From Pseudarthrobacter psychrotolerans (GTDB taxonomy: Bacteria > Actinomycetota > Actinomycetes > Actinomycetales > Micrococcaceae): a stretch of DNA of 64,000 nucleotides. The notes beneath the pieces are model-generated. The model was not told the DNA's origin. It did not search any database and worked only from the letters and a program-made list of their open reading frames with translations. The stretch covers positions 2,170,001-2,234,000 of the forward strand of contig NZ_CP047898.1 in assembly GCF_009911795.1 (NCBI RefSeq), written 5' to 3'. Position numbers and translations under genes: made by a program. This document shows positions 16,818 through 25,049 of the stretch, piece after piece (within the stretch, counting starts at the first letter, position 1; each line of letters begins with the position of its first letter).

Positions 16818-18041
16818 ATGACTGTTGCCCCTTCCGATGCCCCGACACTGTCCGACGCGCCGCCCAAGCCGCGTACCGCCGTCGTCTTCGGTGTCATTGC
16901 CCTGGTGCTCATTGGGCTGAACCTGCGCGCAGGGATTGCGGCGGCGTCGGCCCTCCTCCACGATTTTCAGCAGGTCCTTGGCTACGGGCCGCTGGTGGCG
17001 GCGATCATCCCGTCCATCCCCACGCTCTGTTTTGCGGTGGCGGGGGCCGCGACCTCGTGGCTGACCGGACGGCTGGGCGTTGAGAAGGCAATCCTGCTGG
17101 CGCTCGGATTCCTGGCCGGCGGGCTGCTGCTCCGGGGGATCCCGGCAACCGGCATGCTGGTGGCGGGCACCGTAATCGGGATGTCCGGCCTGGCGGTCTG
17201 CAATGTGGCCATGCCGTCGTTCATCCGCGAGCATTTTGCCCACCGCACCTCAGCGATGACGGCGCTCTATACCGTCACCATGACCACCGGCGCCACGGTC
17301 ACCGCGGTGGCCGTCGTCCCGCTGGCGTTGGCGCTCGGCTCGCCGTCCGCTGCGGTCGGCACGATCGGATTCCTGGCCGTGGCCGCCTTCCTGGGCTTCC
17401 TGCCGGTCGTTCTGCATGCGCACCGCCACAGCGTCCGGAACACTGCCGCCCGTATCTCCCCGTGGCCGCTGCTCCGCACCCGGAAGGGCCAACTGCTCAC
17501 GGCGATCTTCGCTCTCCAGGCGCTGCTCGCCTACTCGCTCATCAGCTGGTTCCCGTCGATGTTGATCAGCATGGGCATCAGCTCGGCCGACAGCGGCCTG
17601 ATGTACGGGCTGATGCAGCTGGTCTCCGTGCCGGCCGGCATGGTGCTGCTCGCCATCGGCTCGCGGCCCCGGATGCTCCGGCCTGCGCTGTATCTGGTCA
17701 GCACCACCATGGTGGCCGGGCTGGCATCACTGATGCTCCTGCCGGTGGGACTGGCCGTCATCCCCACCGTCCTGCTCGGCTTCGGCCTGGGCATTTTCCC
17801 GCTGGTGATGGTGATGATCAGCCGGAGCGGGACGAGCACCGCCGAGACCACTGCCCTGTCCACCCTGGCGCAGTCCACCGGCTACCTGCTGGCCACGGCC
17901 GGTCCCTTCGGCGCCGGCCTGCTGTTCAGTGGTACTGGCGGCTGGACGCTTCCGCTCGCACTGCTGCTGGGCCTCGCCCTGGTCCAGGTGGTGGTGGCCC
18001 ACCTCATCTCACATGCACCCTTGTCCGGCCTGAAGAAGTAG
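16818..18041 (+). CDS. CynX/NimT-family MFS transporter
   Basis: A 407-residue transporter with about twelve membrane segments and a short hydrophilic N-terminus. The LNLRAGIAAASALL opening and overall pattern match the CynX/NimT branch of the major facilitator superfamily (cyanate transporter CynX, 2-nitroimidazole exporter NimT). The substrate is not predictable from sequence. No cyanase gene is visible, so a cyanate role is not supported. The ATG is preceded by no Shine-Dalgarno sequence. A GntR regulator gene starts six bases after the stop codon and is surely co-transcribed. Confidence 0.82.
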   Translation: MTVAPSDAPTLSDAPPKPRTAVVFGVIALVLIGLNLRAGIAAASALLHDFQQVLGYGPLVAAIIPSIPTLCFAVAGAATSWLTGRLGVEKAILLALGFLAGGLLLRGIPATGMLVAGTVIGMSGLAVCNVAMPSFIREHFAHRTSAMTALYTVTMTTGATVTAVAVVPLALALGSPSAAVGTIGFLAVAAFLGFLPVVLHAHRHSVRNTAARISPWPLLRTRKGQLLTAIFALQALLAYSLISWFPSMLISMGISSADSGLMYGLMQLVSVPAGMVLLAIGSRPRMLRPALYLVSTTMVAGLASLMLLPVGLAVIPTVLLGFGLGIFPLVMVMISRSGTSTAETTALSTLAQSTGYLLATAGPFGAGLLFSGTGGWTLPLALLLGLALVQVVVAHLISHAPLSGLKK

Positions 18042-18047
18042 GACGCC

Positions 18048-18728
18048 ATGACCCTGAGCACTTCACACCGCCAGCCCCTCGCCGACGAAGTCACCGCCAA
18101 ACTCCGGCAGATGATCCATTCGGGCGAATGGCCCCTGGACCAGCGCATCCCCTCCGAACCGGAGCTGATGCAGCGCCTGGGCGTCTCGCGCGGCACGTTG
18201 CGCGAAGCCATCAAGGCCCTGGCCCACAGCGGGATGCTGGAGGTCCGCCGCGGCGACGGCACTTACGTCCGTGCCACCAGCGAGATGTCCGGCGCCGCCC
18301 GGCGCATGTACCAGGACCACACGGACGAACACATCCTCGAGGTCAGGCTTGGCCTGGATACGCAGGCGGCGCGCCTCGCCGCCCGGAATGCAACGCCCGA
18401 CGACGTCGCCGCCCTGCGTGCCATACTCGCCGCCCGGGAGGTCGCCTGGAACGCCGCAGACTTCGAGGGGTGGGCCCGCGCCGACTGGGACTTCCACGCG
18501 CGCGTGGCCCAGGCCTCCGGGAACCCGCTGCTGCACGAGCTTTACGTCAGTTTCGGTGACGTGTTCCACCAGGACCTGCTCAAGCAGCAGCGCAAGGGCC
18601 GGCTGGACGGCCTCACGAACGAAGGCCATGGTGCCGTGGTGGACGCCATCGAGGCCAACGACGCCGGCGCCGCGGTGGCCAGTGTCAACCAGAACCTGAA
18701 CACCTGCGCGGAGTGGCTGCGCGCGTAG
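18048..18728 (+). CDS. FadR-type GntR-family transcriptional regulator
   Basis: A 226-residue regulator. The N-terminal winged helix-turn-helix (about residues 10-75) has IPSEPELMQRLGVSRGTLRE, which is typical of GntR proteins. The C-terminal FCD domain (about residues 90-215) is the all-helical ligand-binding fold, with the metal-coordinating DxxFH seen as DWDFH. AGGAC lies upstream of the ATG. It follows the CynX/NimT-type transporter by six bases, so it probably senses the transported compound or a derivative and controls this two-gene operon. A strong hairpin about 95 bp downstream ends the transcript. Confidence 0.88.
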   Translation: MTLSTSHRQPLADEVTAKLRQMIHSGEWPLDQRIPSEPELMQRLGVSRGTLREAIKALAHSGMLEVRRGDGTYVRATSEMSGAARRMYQDHTDEHILEVRLGLDTQAARLAARNATPDDVAALRAILAAREVAWNAADFEGWARADWDFHARVAQASGNPLLHELYVSFGDVFHQDLLKQQRKGRLDGLTNEGHGAVVDAIEANDAGAAVASVNQNLNTCAEWLRA

Positions 18729-18747
18729 GCCCCGGCTCGGCCCGGCG

Positions 18748-18813
18748 ATTTCAACGCGGCTGGCCACTTTCGACGGGTTTAGCGAATTTCGACGCGGCTG
18801 GCCACTTTTGACG
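18748..18813. repeat. 28-bp direct repeat, two copies
   Basis: The 28-bp sequence containing ACGCGGCTGGCCACTTT occurs at 18748-18775 and 18786-18813, 38 bp apart, with two mismatches. The region 18729-19047 has no gene. It holds this repeat, a terminator and a second long inverted repeat. Confidence 0.75.
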
Positions 18814-18822
18814 CTCAAAGTC

Positions 18823-18860
18823 GCTGGCGCACCTGGAATATCGGGTGCGCCAGCTTTTTT
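18823..18860 (+). terminator. Rho-independent terminator of the transporter-gntR operon
   Basis: An 11-bp perfect stem (GCTGGCGCACC with GGTGCGCCAGC) has a ten-base loop and is followed by six T residues. Confidence 0.92.
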
Positions 18861-18897
18861 GCCCGTCGCGAGCAGATTTGCGCGTCGCAAGCACAGC

Positions 18898-18941
18898 GCA
18901 CGACGGCGGTCCGGCACCTGGGTGCCGAACCGCCGTCGTGC
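18898..18941. terminator. Long inverted repeat, probable bidirectional terminator
   Basis: Arms of 21 bases (18898-18918 and 18921-18941) pair with one mismatch around a two-base loop. A short T-containing tail follows. It sits between the preceding terminator and the small gene at 19048. Confidence 0.6.
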
Positions 18942-19047
18942 GTTTCCTGCTTATGCCGTCGCGGCGCTAGGAGCGAAGGCTGGTAAGCATACTTACTAAT
19001 ATTACGAAACCCGGTCTTCAGCAGCGGGTACGCGTAATATCGTCGGC

Positions 19048-19335
19048 ATGGAAACAGGGACTTTGTTCGGCTGGGCATTCGGAGACCCTGCCCGTGAAAA
19101 TGACGGCGCATACATGGCAGGCCTTGAAAAGGAAGCCCGGAGAAATGCGACGGAGACGGCAAAAGCGCGAGGCGTCACCGTAGTGGCCGGCTCCGAGGTC
19201 TTCACCTCATTGAGTGCCAATGACAGCCTGGTGGAACTGGATCACGCTCCAGGCAAGCTGGTAGTCCGTTGCACCGTCCACGTTGAGGGCCCGGGCGCCG
19301 GCAAACTGCACGCAGAGGGGCCAATGAACGGCTAA
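19048..19335 (+). CDS. Small hypothetical protein
   Basis: A 95-residue soluble protein with no domain I recognise. It begins METGTLFGWAFGDPAREN and has a Val-rich C-terminal half that could form beta strands. Composition and third-position GC look like a real gene. There is no Shine-Dalgarno sequence, but TAATAT at 19035-19040 ends eight bases before the ATG, which fits a leaderless promoter. It stands alone between a terminator region and a deacetylase gene. Confidence 0.5.
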   Translation: METGTLFGWAFGDPARENDGAYMAGLEKEARRNATETAKARGVTVVAGSEVFTSLSANDSLVELDHAPGKLVVRCTVHVEGPGAGKLHAEGPMNG

Positions 19336-19482
19336 GCAAAATGTAGGTTTGAATGTGGTGCGGCATTGCTCTTGTGGCCGGCCACACAAGCAGGTCCAGA
19401 TCAGAGGCTCGACGCCGTCATGTGGTCCAGTTGCCGTACGCCACGGCCATCCCCCCGCGGAGCCATGCCTAGAGATTAGGTG

Positions 19483-19511
19483 TTTACAGTGCCTCAGCGC
19501 CGCCGTAAGGT
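19483..19511 (+). promoter_or_regulatory. Candidate promoter for the secreted deacetylase
   Basis: TTTACA and TAAGGT are separated by 17 bp, about 40 bp upstream of the deacetylase start. This is an inspection-based match to the housekeeping sigma factor consensus. Confidence 0.35.
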
Positions 19512-19552
19512 GCTCCTCTAGCAAAGGTTGAAGTCAACCTATGGAAGGGAAG

Positions 19553-20302
19553 ATGAGCACCATGAGAAAGAGCAAGATTGCCGTCATGGCCCTGGCCGCC
19601 GCGAGCCTGGTCCTGGCTTTGCTGGCCGGCGGCCCAACGGTGGCGGCCCAAGCCGCCGATAAGCCGCTGATCGGCCTAACCTTCGACGACGGGCCCTCGG
19701 CCCAGCGCACCGCATTCGTCCTCGACGTCCTCAAACAGAAGGGCGTCAAGGCGACGTTCTTCCTCCAGGGCTCCCACGCCCAGCAGTACCCCGATCTCGT
19801 CCGCCGGATCAAGGCCGAGGGGCACGTAATCGGCAACCACTCGTGGGATCACGCCAACTTCCCCGACCTCAACCAGACAAGGCAGAGGCAGGAAATTGAC
19901 CGCACCAACGCCGCGATCGGGACAATCACCGGCACGGCGCCAAAGCTGATGCGTTTCCCGTTCGGGAACAGCACCTCCTACTCCCTGAACTACATCAAGA
20001 GCATCGGCATGAGCGGCGGGATTCAATGGCGCTGGCACATCGGCCAACCCGGCGACTTTGAGTGCCCCGGTGCGGCCGGCGTCCAGAAGTATGTAATGGA
20101 CGAGGCGGCGCCTGGCGCGATCATTCTGCTCCACGACGGTAACGACGTCCTGTCCTGCCCCGCGTCGCAGTGGAACTACCTTGCCAGCACCATCGACGCG
20201 CTGCGGGCAAAGGGCTACGACTTCGGCGTGGTGGCCCCCTCCGCGACGGCCGACCCGCTCAACGAGGGCTCCTTTGGAGTCGTGGTGCCCGCGGGCTCCT
20301 GA
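19553..20302 (+). CDS. Secreted polysaccharide deacetylase
   Basis: A protein of 249 residues with a signal peptide (cleavage near AAQAADKP, about residue 35) and a compact NodB domain. It has TFDDGPS, NHSWDH, the RFPFG motif and ILLHDG, covering the metal ligands and catalytic residues of carbohydrate esterase family 4. Such enzymes de-N-acetylate peptidoglycan, chitin oligomers or other polysaccharides outside the cell. It has no extra binding domain, unlike the deacetylases at 4.3-8 kb. I chose the ATG at 19553, six bases after GGAAGGGA. An in-frame ATG at 19541 lies on that site. Confidence 0.88.
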   Translation: MSTMRKSKIAVMALAAASLVLALLAGGPTVAAQAADKPLIGLTFDDGPSAQRTAFVLDVLKQKGVKATFFLQGSHAQQYPDLVRRIKAEGHVIGNHSWDHANFPDLNQTRQRQEIDRTNAAIGTITGTAPKLMRFPFGNSTSYSLNYIKSIGMSGGIQWRWHIGQPGDFECPGAAGVQKYVMDEAAPGAIILLHDGNDVLSCPASQWNYLASTIDALRAKGYDFGVVAPSATADPLNEGSFGVVVPAGS

Positions 20303-20333
20303 CCCGCCGGCCCCGAAACGACTTCCGGATTGC

Positions 20334-20368
20334 AGCAACGCGGGACCATAGAATGGTCCCGCGTTGCT
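20334..20368. terminator. Hairpin between convergent genes (short family B form)
   Basis: A perfect 16-bp stem (AGCAACGCGGGACCAT with its complement) has a three-base loop. It lies between the convergent deacetylase and fprA genes. Its CAACGCGG end matches the longer family B repeats. Confidence 0.8.
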
Positions 20369-20384
20369 TGCTGTGATGCCAGTA

Positions 20385-21851
20385 CTAGACCGTGGCGATG
20401 ACACCGTCGCGGGAGATGTTGACCATGTCCTCGCGCGGCACTACCTTGATGCGCTCACGCTTGACCTCAACCCCGTGGGATCCGCCGGCCTCCGTGGCCG
20501 CGGCACCGAGGGCGAGCTCGTGGGCGTCGAGCGCCAGCCAGCCTTCCCAGCTGGTGAACTTCACGCCGCGGGCGTCGAGGAGTTCGACTACGGCGTCCGC
20601 CTCGGGAACAGCGGCGACCGGAAGGTTTTCGCGGTCCTCCAGCAGGTACGTCACGGTCTCCAGGGCGTCGCCCTTGGTGTGGCCGATGAGGCCCACCGGT
20701 CCGCGCTTGATCCAGCCGGTGGCGTAGACGCCCGGCACGTGGGTGCCGGCGGCATCCAGGACGCGGCCGCCGTCGTTCGGTACCACGCCCTTCTTGTGGT
20801 CGAACTCGATCTCCGGCAGCGCCGAGCCGAAGTAGCCGATCGAGCGGTAGACGGCCTGGACCGGGTAGTCCACGAACTCGCCGGTGCCGCGGGCGTTGCC
20901 TGTGCCGTCCAGCTCGGTGCGCTCGAACTTCATGCCGGCAACGTTGCCGGGCGTCGCGGCGTCGTCGTAAATTTCAACCGGGCTGTGCAGGAAGTGCAGG
21001 TGCAGGCGGCGGGAAGCGGTCAGCTCGGAGGGGTCCTCGGGCTGCTCGGCAATCCAGTTGGTGAGCGTGCCAACCATGGTTTTGGTCTGGTTGTTGCTCT
21101 GGATCTGGCGGTCCGATTCCTCGTCGAACTCGAAGTCCTCGGCGTAGAGGATGATGTCCACGTCCTTGGAGTGGCTCAGCTCGCGGAGCTCCAGCGGGGT
21201 GAACTTCACCTGGGCGGGGCCGCGGCGGCCGAAGACGTGCACGTCCGTGACGGGCGAGTTCTTCAGGCCGGCGTAGACGTTGTCCGGGATTTCGGAGACC
21301 AGCAAGTCATCGGCGTGCTTGGACAGCATCCGGGCCACGTCCAGGGCCACGTTGCCGTTGCCGATCACGGCGATTTCCGTGGCGTCCAGCGGCCATTCGC
21401 GGGAAACGTCGGGGTGGCCGTCGTACCAGGAGACGAAGTCAGCGCCGCCGTAGGAGCCGCCCAGCTCGATGCCCGGGATGTTCAGGTCCGCGTCCTTGAT
21501 GGCGCCGGTGGCGAAGATGACGGCGTCGTAGTGCGTGCGGAGGTCCTCGATGGAGATGTCCGTGCCGTAGTCCACGTTGCCGAAGAAGCGGATGTCGCCG
21601 CGGTCCAGGACCTTGTGCAGGGCGTTGACGATGCCCTTGATGCGCGGGTGGTCCGGTGCCACGCCGTAGCGGATCAGGCCGTAGGGTGCCGGGTAGCGGT
21701 CAAAGAGGTCGATGCTCACGGTCAGCTCGCCGCTCTTGACGGCTTCGCTCTTGGTGAGGATGTCCGCGGCGTAGACGCCGGCCGGGCCGGAGCCCACAAC
21801 GGCAACGCGCAGCGGACGCTCGGCAGATCCTACGGAGGTGCTTGATGACAC
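20385..21851 (-). CDS. fprA: Ferredoxin--NADP reductase, FprA/adrenodoxin-reductase type
   Basis: A 488-residue flavoprotein of the adrenodoxin reductase family. It has the N-terminal FAD fold VVGSGPAGVYAA, the conserved DRYPAPYGLIRYGVAPDHP stretch, and the NADP fold VIGNGNVALDVARM near residue 165. GTG start with AAAGGAA eight bases upstream. The family transfers electrons between NADPH and ferredoxin. The nearby ferredoxin-dependent sulfite reductase and the cysG gene immediately upstream make sulfite reduction its likely main client, though P450 or other ferredoxin users are possible. It is followed by a hairpin and preceded by a 62-bp repeat. Confidence 0.9.
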   Translation of the reverse strand: MSSSTSVGSAERPLRVAVVGSGPAGVYAADILTKSEAVKSGELTVSIDLFDRYPAPYGLIRYGVAPDHPRIKGIVNALHKVLDRGDIRFFGNVDYGTDISIEDLRTHYDAVIFATGAIKDADLNIPGIELGGSYGGADFVSWYDGHPDVSREWPLDATEIAVIGNGNVALDVARMLSKHADDLLVSEIPDNVYAGLKNSPVTDVHVFGRRGPAQVKFTPLELRELSHSKDVDIILYAEDFEFDEESDRQIQSNNQTKTMVGTLTNWIAEQPEDPSELTASRRLHLHFLHSPVEIYDDAATPGNVAGMKFERTELDGTGNARGTGEFVDYPVQAVYRSIGYFGSALPEIEFDHKKGVVPNDGGRVLDAAGTHVPGVYATGWIKRGPVGLIGHTKGDALETVTYLLEDRENLPVAAVPEADAVVELLDARGVKFTSWEGWLALDAHELALGAAATEAGGSHGVEVKRERIKVVPREDMVNISRDGVIATV

Positions 21852-21873
21852 GGCTGTGTTCCTTTATCTTCTG

Positions 21874-21935
21874 CATCGATTGCTCCGTAGGTGCCCTTTT
21901 GAGCCTTCATAAGGGCAGTTGCGGAGCAATCGATG
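21874..21935. repeat. 62-bp inverted repeat, family A (copy 1)
   Basis: The ends CATCGATTGCTCCG and CGGAGCAATCGATG form the outer stem, with an inner CCCTT/AAGGG pair. Other copies of exactly the same length lie at 37850-37911 and 53040-53101. It sits between cysG and fprA, downstream of cysG on the minus strand. Confidence 0.85.
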
Positions 21936-21962
21936 GGTTTCAGGGGGTTAGAACTCGGGTGG

Positions 21963-23231
21963 CTAGGTGGTGAGGGCTCTTGCGGTGGTGCGGGGGCTGT
22001 TCGGGGTGGTGGTGCTGTAGTCCGCTGTCCTGAAATGCGACGGCGCGAACGGGCTGACGCGGACAACGTCGCCGATCACAATCACGGCAGGATTTGCGAC
22101 GCCGGCGGCTTCCGCCTGGTCGGCGATGGAACCGAGCGTGCCGATCGTCACGCGCTGATTCGGCAGATAGCCGTTCTCAACGATGCCAACTGGAGTGTCC
22201 TGAGGCAAACCGGCGCCGGCCAGGGCAGCGGCGGACTCGCGAAGTGCGGCCACGCCCATCAGCAGGACGATGGTGTGATCTGCCCGGGCGGGGACCTCGG
22301 ACAGCTCCTCATGGCCGGTGACCACGCTGAAGCCCTTGGCCAAGCCGCGGTGCGTCACGGGGATGCCGGCGGCGGCCGGGACAGAGATCGCGGACGTGAC
22401 GCCGGAGACCACTTCAACCTCGACGCCGTGCTGCCGGCAGTATTCGGCTTCCTCGCCACCGCGGCCCAGGACGTACGGGTCGCCCCCCTTGAGCCGGACC
22501 ACACGGTGCCCTTTCAGGGCTTCGTCCACAAGGATCCGGTTGATCTCGGCCTGCGGCACGGGATGGTGGCCGGGGGTCTTGCCGACCTCGATGACGCGGA
22601 CGTCGGGGGCAAGTTCGTTGAGCAGTTCGCGCGGGCCGAGGCGGTCTGCCACCACGACGTCGGCCTGGCCCAGGAGCCGGCGGCCGCGGACGGTGATGAG
22701 GCCGGTGTCGCCGGGCCCGCCGCCCACCAGGGCAACCGAGCCAGCAGACGCACGACGGCGGCGCAGCGGGAGGTCGCCGGTTTCCAGGGCGGTGGCGACG
22801 GCGTCACGCAGGGCCATGGCGCGGCGCGGGTCTCCCCCGGCGTTGACGGCGATCTGCACGTCATCAACTACGGCCACGGCGGGCGTCCACGCGGCTGAGG
22901 CCTCGTGGTCGGAGGCGTTGACGCACCAGATGCGCTGCGCCTCGGCGTCGGCCGACACCTGGGTGTCCACGGCGGGATCGCCGGTGGCCGTCTGGACGAA
23001 CCAGACGCCGTCGACGTCGGACGGAAGGTAAGTGCGCGGCTCCCAGGTGAGGAGGCCCGCGTCGGACAGTTCGCGGAGCGCGGCGGAGACAACGGGAGCC
23101 ACGACGGTGACCTGTGCACCGGCGTCGAGCAGCCCTTTGGCGCGGCGGGATGCCACGGGGCCGCCGCCCACCACCAACACGGGGCGGCCGAGCAGCCGCA
23201 GTGCTGTGGGGTAAATATCCTGAATTGCCAT
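21963..23231 (-). CDS. cysG: Siroheme synthase: precorrin-2 dehydrogenase plus uroporphyrinogen-III methyltransferase
   Basis: A 422-residue bifunctional enzyme. Residues about 1-150 are the NAD-binding dehydrogenase domain (VLVVGGGPVASRRAKGLLDAGA). Residues about 165-405 are the SAM-dependent methyltransferase (GGGPGDTGLITVRGRR, VRLKGGDPYVLGRGGEEA, AAGIPVTHRG). It converts uroporphyrinogen III to precorrin-2 and then sirohydrochlorin. The N-terminal part is shorter than in the 457-residue E. coli enzyme, so iron insertion may depend on the separate CbiX-type chelatase at 34.6-35.4 kb. It serves the siroheme-requiring sulfite reductase of the same region. The gene lies upstream of fprA on the same strand. 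Confidence 0.9.
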   Translation of the reverse strand: MAIQDIYPTALRLLGRPVLVVGGGPVASRRAKGLLDAGAQVTVVAPVVSAALRELSDAGLLTWEPRTYLPSDVDGVWFVQTATGDPAVDTQVSADAEAQRIWCVNASDHEASAAWTPAVAVVDDVQIAVNAGGDPRRAMALRDAVATALETGDLPLRRRRASAGSVALVGGGPGDTGLITVRGRRLLGQADVVVADRLGPRELLNELAPDVRVIEVGKTPGHHPVPQAEINRILVDEALKGHRVVRLKGGDPYVLGRGGEEAEYCRQHGVEVEVVSGVTSAISVPAAAGIPVTHRGLAKGFSVVTGHEELSEVPARADHTIVLLMGVAALRESAAALAGAGLPQDTPVGIVENGYLPNQRVTIGTLGSIADQAEAAGVANPAVIVIGDVVRVSPFAPSHFRTADYSTTTPNSPRTTARALTT

Positions 23232-23310
23232 GAATCAACGGTAGGGCCGCGCAGTTTCACCAACAACGGCAGCGGAAACACCAGTTCACGTAAGGTAACC
23301 GGGCGTAACG

Positions 23311-23373
23311 CAACGCGGGGTCAGTTACGGCCCAAACTGGGGTGGATCATGGGCCGTAAGTGACCCCGCGACG
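23311..23373. repeat. 63-bp inverted repeat, family B (copy 2)
   Basis: CAACGCGGGGTCAGTTACGG and the matching CCGTAAGTGACCCCGCG arm form the stem, with inner GGCCCA/TGGGCC. The outermost three bases of the right end no longer pair. The left arm encodes the C-terminal residues and TAA stop of the tetR frame. Confidence 0.82.
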
Positions 23374-23986
23374 GGCGGAGGCCCCTGCATCAAAGCCTGT
23401 TGGAGCAGGGCGCGCGCGGTCCACCGTTGGGAGGCAACAGCCTCGTCGCGGCTCAGGCGGCCGATGTCCGTCAGCCAGACCAGCGACTCAATGCCGGTGG
23501 CGCTGCGGATGGCCAGGACCAGCCGGTGGATGTCCTGCTCGGCCATCTCCTCTTGGAGCGGCGACAGCGCCTCGGCGATCCATGTGATCGCCCGGCCCTG
23601 CCTCAGGGCAGGCTTCGGCGTTCGTCGGGGGTCTGCTCCAGCGAGAGCCTCAACATGGTCCGCTGCTGCGCTTCAGTCTCGACAATCATCTTGGTGAACT
23701 CCGTAACCACTGCATCCAGCCGCTCCGCGACGTCGGTCGGCGGATTTTCGGGCAGCAATGACGCGGCGGCGGTTTCCGGGTGGGCGGCAGCCAGCAGGTC
23801 CCGCTGCCCCGGGAAGTACCGGTAAGCCGTGCTGCGGGCGACCCCGGCGAGCAGCGCGGCATCGTCCACTGTGGGCGTGGCGCCATCCGCGACAAGCTGG
23901 CGCGCCGCAGCAACCAGCGCATCCAGGGTGCGGCGTTTCTGGCCAGTGCGGCCGACGTCGGCATAAGGTCTTGACATGCTCTTCAT
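23325..23986 (-). pseudogene. TetR-family regulator, frameshifted
   Basis: The first frame (23603-23986) encodes 127 residues. It has a TetR helix-turn-helix (TVDDAALLAGVARSTAYRYFPGQRDLL) seen at about residues 39-65. It stops at a TGA right after CCC. The protein continues in the next frame (LRQGRAITWIAEALSPLQEE...) to 23325. Adding one C at about 23606-23608 restores a 220-residue protein of normal TetR length. Either a base is missing from the assembly or the gene is freshly broken. It is divergent from a cupin gene across a 7-4-7 palindrome, which suggests it represses that gene and itself. The C-terminus runs into a family B repeat. Confidence 0.8.
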
Positions 23987-24003
23987 GGTACTCCAGTCTT
24001 GTT

Positions 24004-24021
24004 ATGGGACAAGAGTCCCAT
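24004..24021. promoter_or_regulatory. Probable TetR operator
   Basis: ATGGGAC-AAGA-GTCCCAT is a perfect 7-4-7 palindrome between the divergent tetR and cupin genes, 18 bp from the tetR start. Size, symmetry and position match operators of TetR-family repressors. Confidence 0.65.
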
Positions 24022-24052
24022 CAGCCTTCCGACCACTATCGAGGCGGCCACC

Positions 24053-24547
24053 ATGAAGACGAAGAGCTCAGCATCCGCAGTTGTCCTGCAGCCCGGCGAA
24101 GGGGCCAGGCGCTGGTTCTTCGGCGGCGGGGTGCAGACCTGGAAGGCCACGGAGGAAGACACCGCCGGGGCCTTCCTGCTCTTCGAAGATGAGATGGCCC
24201 TGAACAAGGTCACTCCCCTGCACACGCACCCGGATTCGGACGAAACGCTTTACATCCTGGCCGGCGAGATCCTGATGAACATGGACGGCACGGAGCACCG
24301 GGTCGCGGCGGGTGGCGTGGTCATCGCGCCGAGGGGAGTCCCGCACGCGTTCAAAGTCCTCCAGGAGGGGACCCGCATGCTGTGCCTGCACACCCCCGGC
24401 GGCGCCCAAGCGTTCTACTTTGGCGCGAGCGAACCGCTGTCCCTCGGCGAGAATTCAGGTGCTGTCGACTTCGACCGCATCCGTGCATCAGGGCAGCTGA
24501 ACGGCGGCATCGAGATCCTGGGGGCGCCGCCGTTCCCGGAGCCTTAG
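24053..24547 (+). CDS. Cupin-domain protein
   Basis: A 164-residue protein with one beta-barrel cupin domain. The metal-binding first motif reads HTHPDSDETLYILAGE and the second GGVVIAPRGVPHAFKV. These supply the usual His/His/Glu/His ligands. Such small cupins include dioxygenases, isomerases and quercetinase-like enzymes, so the reaction is not known. The ATG at 24053 follows a GAGG site; an upstream in-frame ATG at 23999 would place the palindrome inside the gene and is less likely. Divergent tetR suggests induction by a small molecule. Confidence 0.82.
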   Translation: MKTKSSASAVVLQPGEGARRWFFGGGVQTWKATEEDTAGAFLLFEDEMALNKVTPLHTHPDSDETLYILAGEILMNMDGTEHRVAAGGVVIAPRGVPHAFKVLQEGTRMLCLHTPGGAQAFYFGASEPLSLGENSGAVDFDRIRASGQLNGGIEILGAPPFPEP

Positions 24548-24584
24548 TCCCTGAGCCTTGGTCCCTGAGGCTGGTCGCGGAGGC

Positions 24585-25049
24585 CTAGCCGCGGGAACCC
24601 TGGTCCTGAAGACCAGCGACGAACCGGCCGCGGTTGGTGATGAGCCGCTGCAGGTAGCGGCGCAGGACCAGGTCCTCCACCAACCGGCCCAGGATCCCAA
24701 ACGGTGCCGTGAACTCCACGCGGTCCGTCATGATGCTGCCGGCGGCCGTGGCCTCAAATTCGTGGACGTGGCGGAATCCTTTGAACGGGCCCCTGACCTG
24801 TTCGTCCGTGAAACTGTTGGGGAAGTCCAGTGCGGTGATGCGGGTGGTCATCCTCAGGGGGACGCCGAAATGCCGGGCCTGCCAGGTCACCTCCTGGCCT
24901 TCACCGATCAGGCCGGACGTGACCCCGCCTACGGCCCGTTCACCGGCACCTTTCTGGGAATCCAGGTGCGCCTCAATGCTGCGTGCGAGATCGAACAAGC
25001 GCTCCCGCGGGAGGGCGGACGCGGTGCGGCACACGAAGCTGACAGTCAT
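24585..25049 (-). CDS. SRPBCC (START-like) family protein
   Basis: A 154-residue protein with the pattern of the SRPBCC fold. It has an N-terminal strand, two short helices (ERLFDLARSIEAHLDS), a run of beta strands (GQEVTWQARHFGVPLRMTTRI, FKGFRHVHEFEA, MTDRVEFTAPFG) and a long C-terminal helix with EDLVLRRYLQRLITNR. This subgroup is sometimes annotated as a cell-division or cyclase-like protein, but the ligand and function are unknown. It is a single gene convergent with the cupin gene, 37 bp away. Confidence 0.75.
   Translation of the reverse strand: MTVSFVCRTASALPRERLFDLARSIEAHLDSQKGAGERAVGGVTSGLIGEGQEVTWQARHFGVPLRMTTRITALDFPNSFTDEQVRGPFKGFRHVHEFEATAAGSIMTDRVEFTAPFGILGRLVEDLVLRRYLQRLITNRGRFVAGLQDQGSRG

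Noticed and set aside
16818..18041. Assignment of the transporter as a cyanate importer
   Set aside because: Family membership covers several substrates, and no cyanase or carbonic anhydrase gene is nearby.
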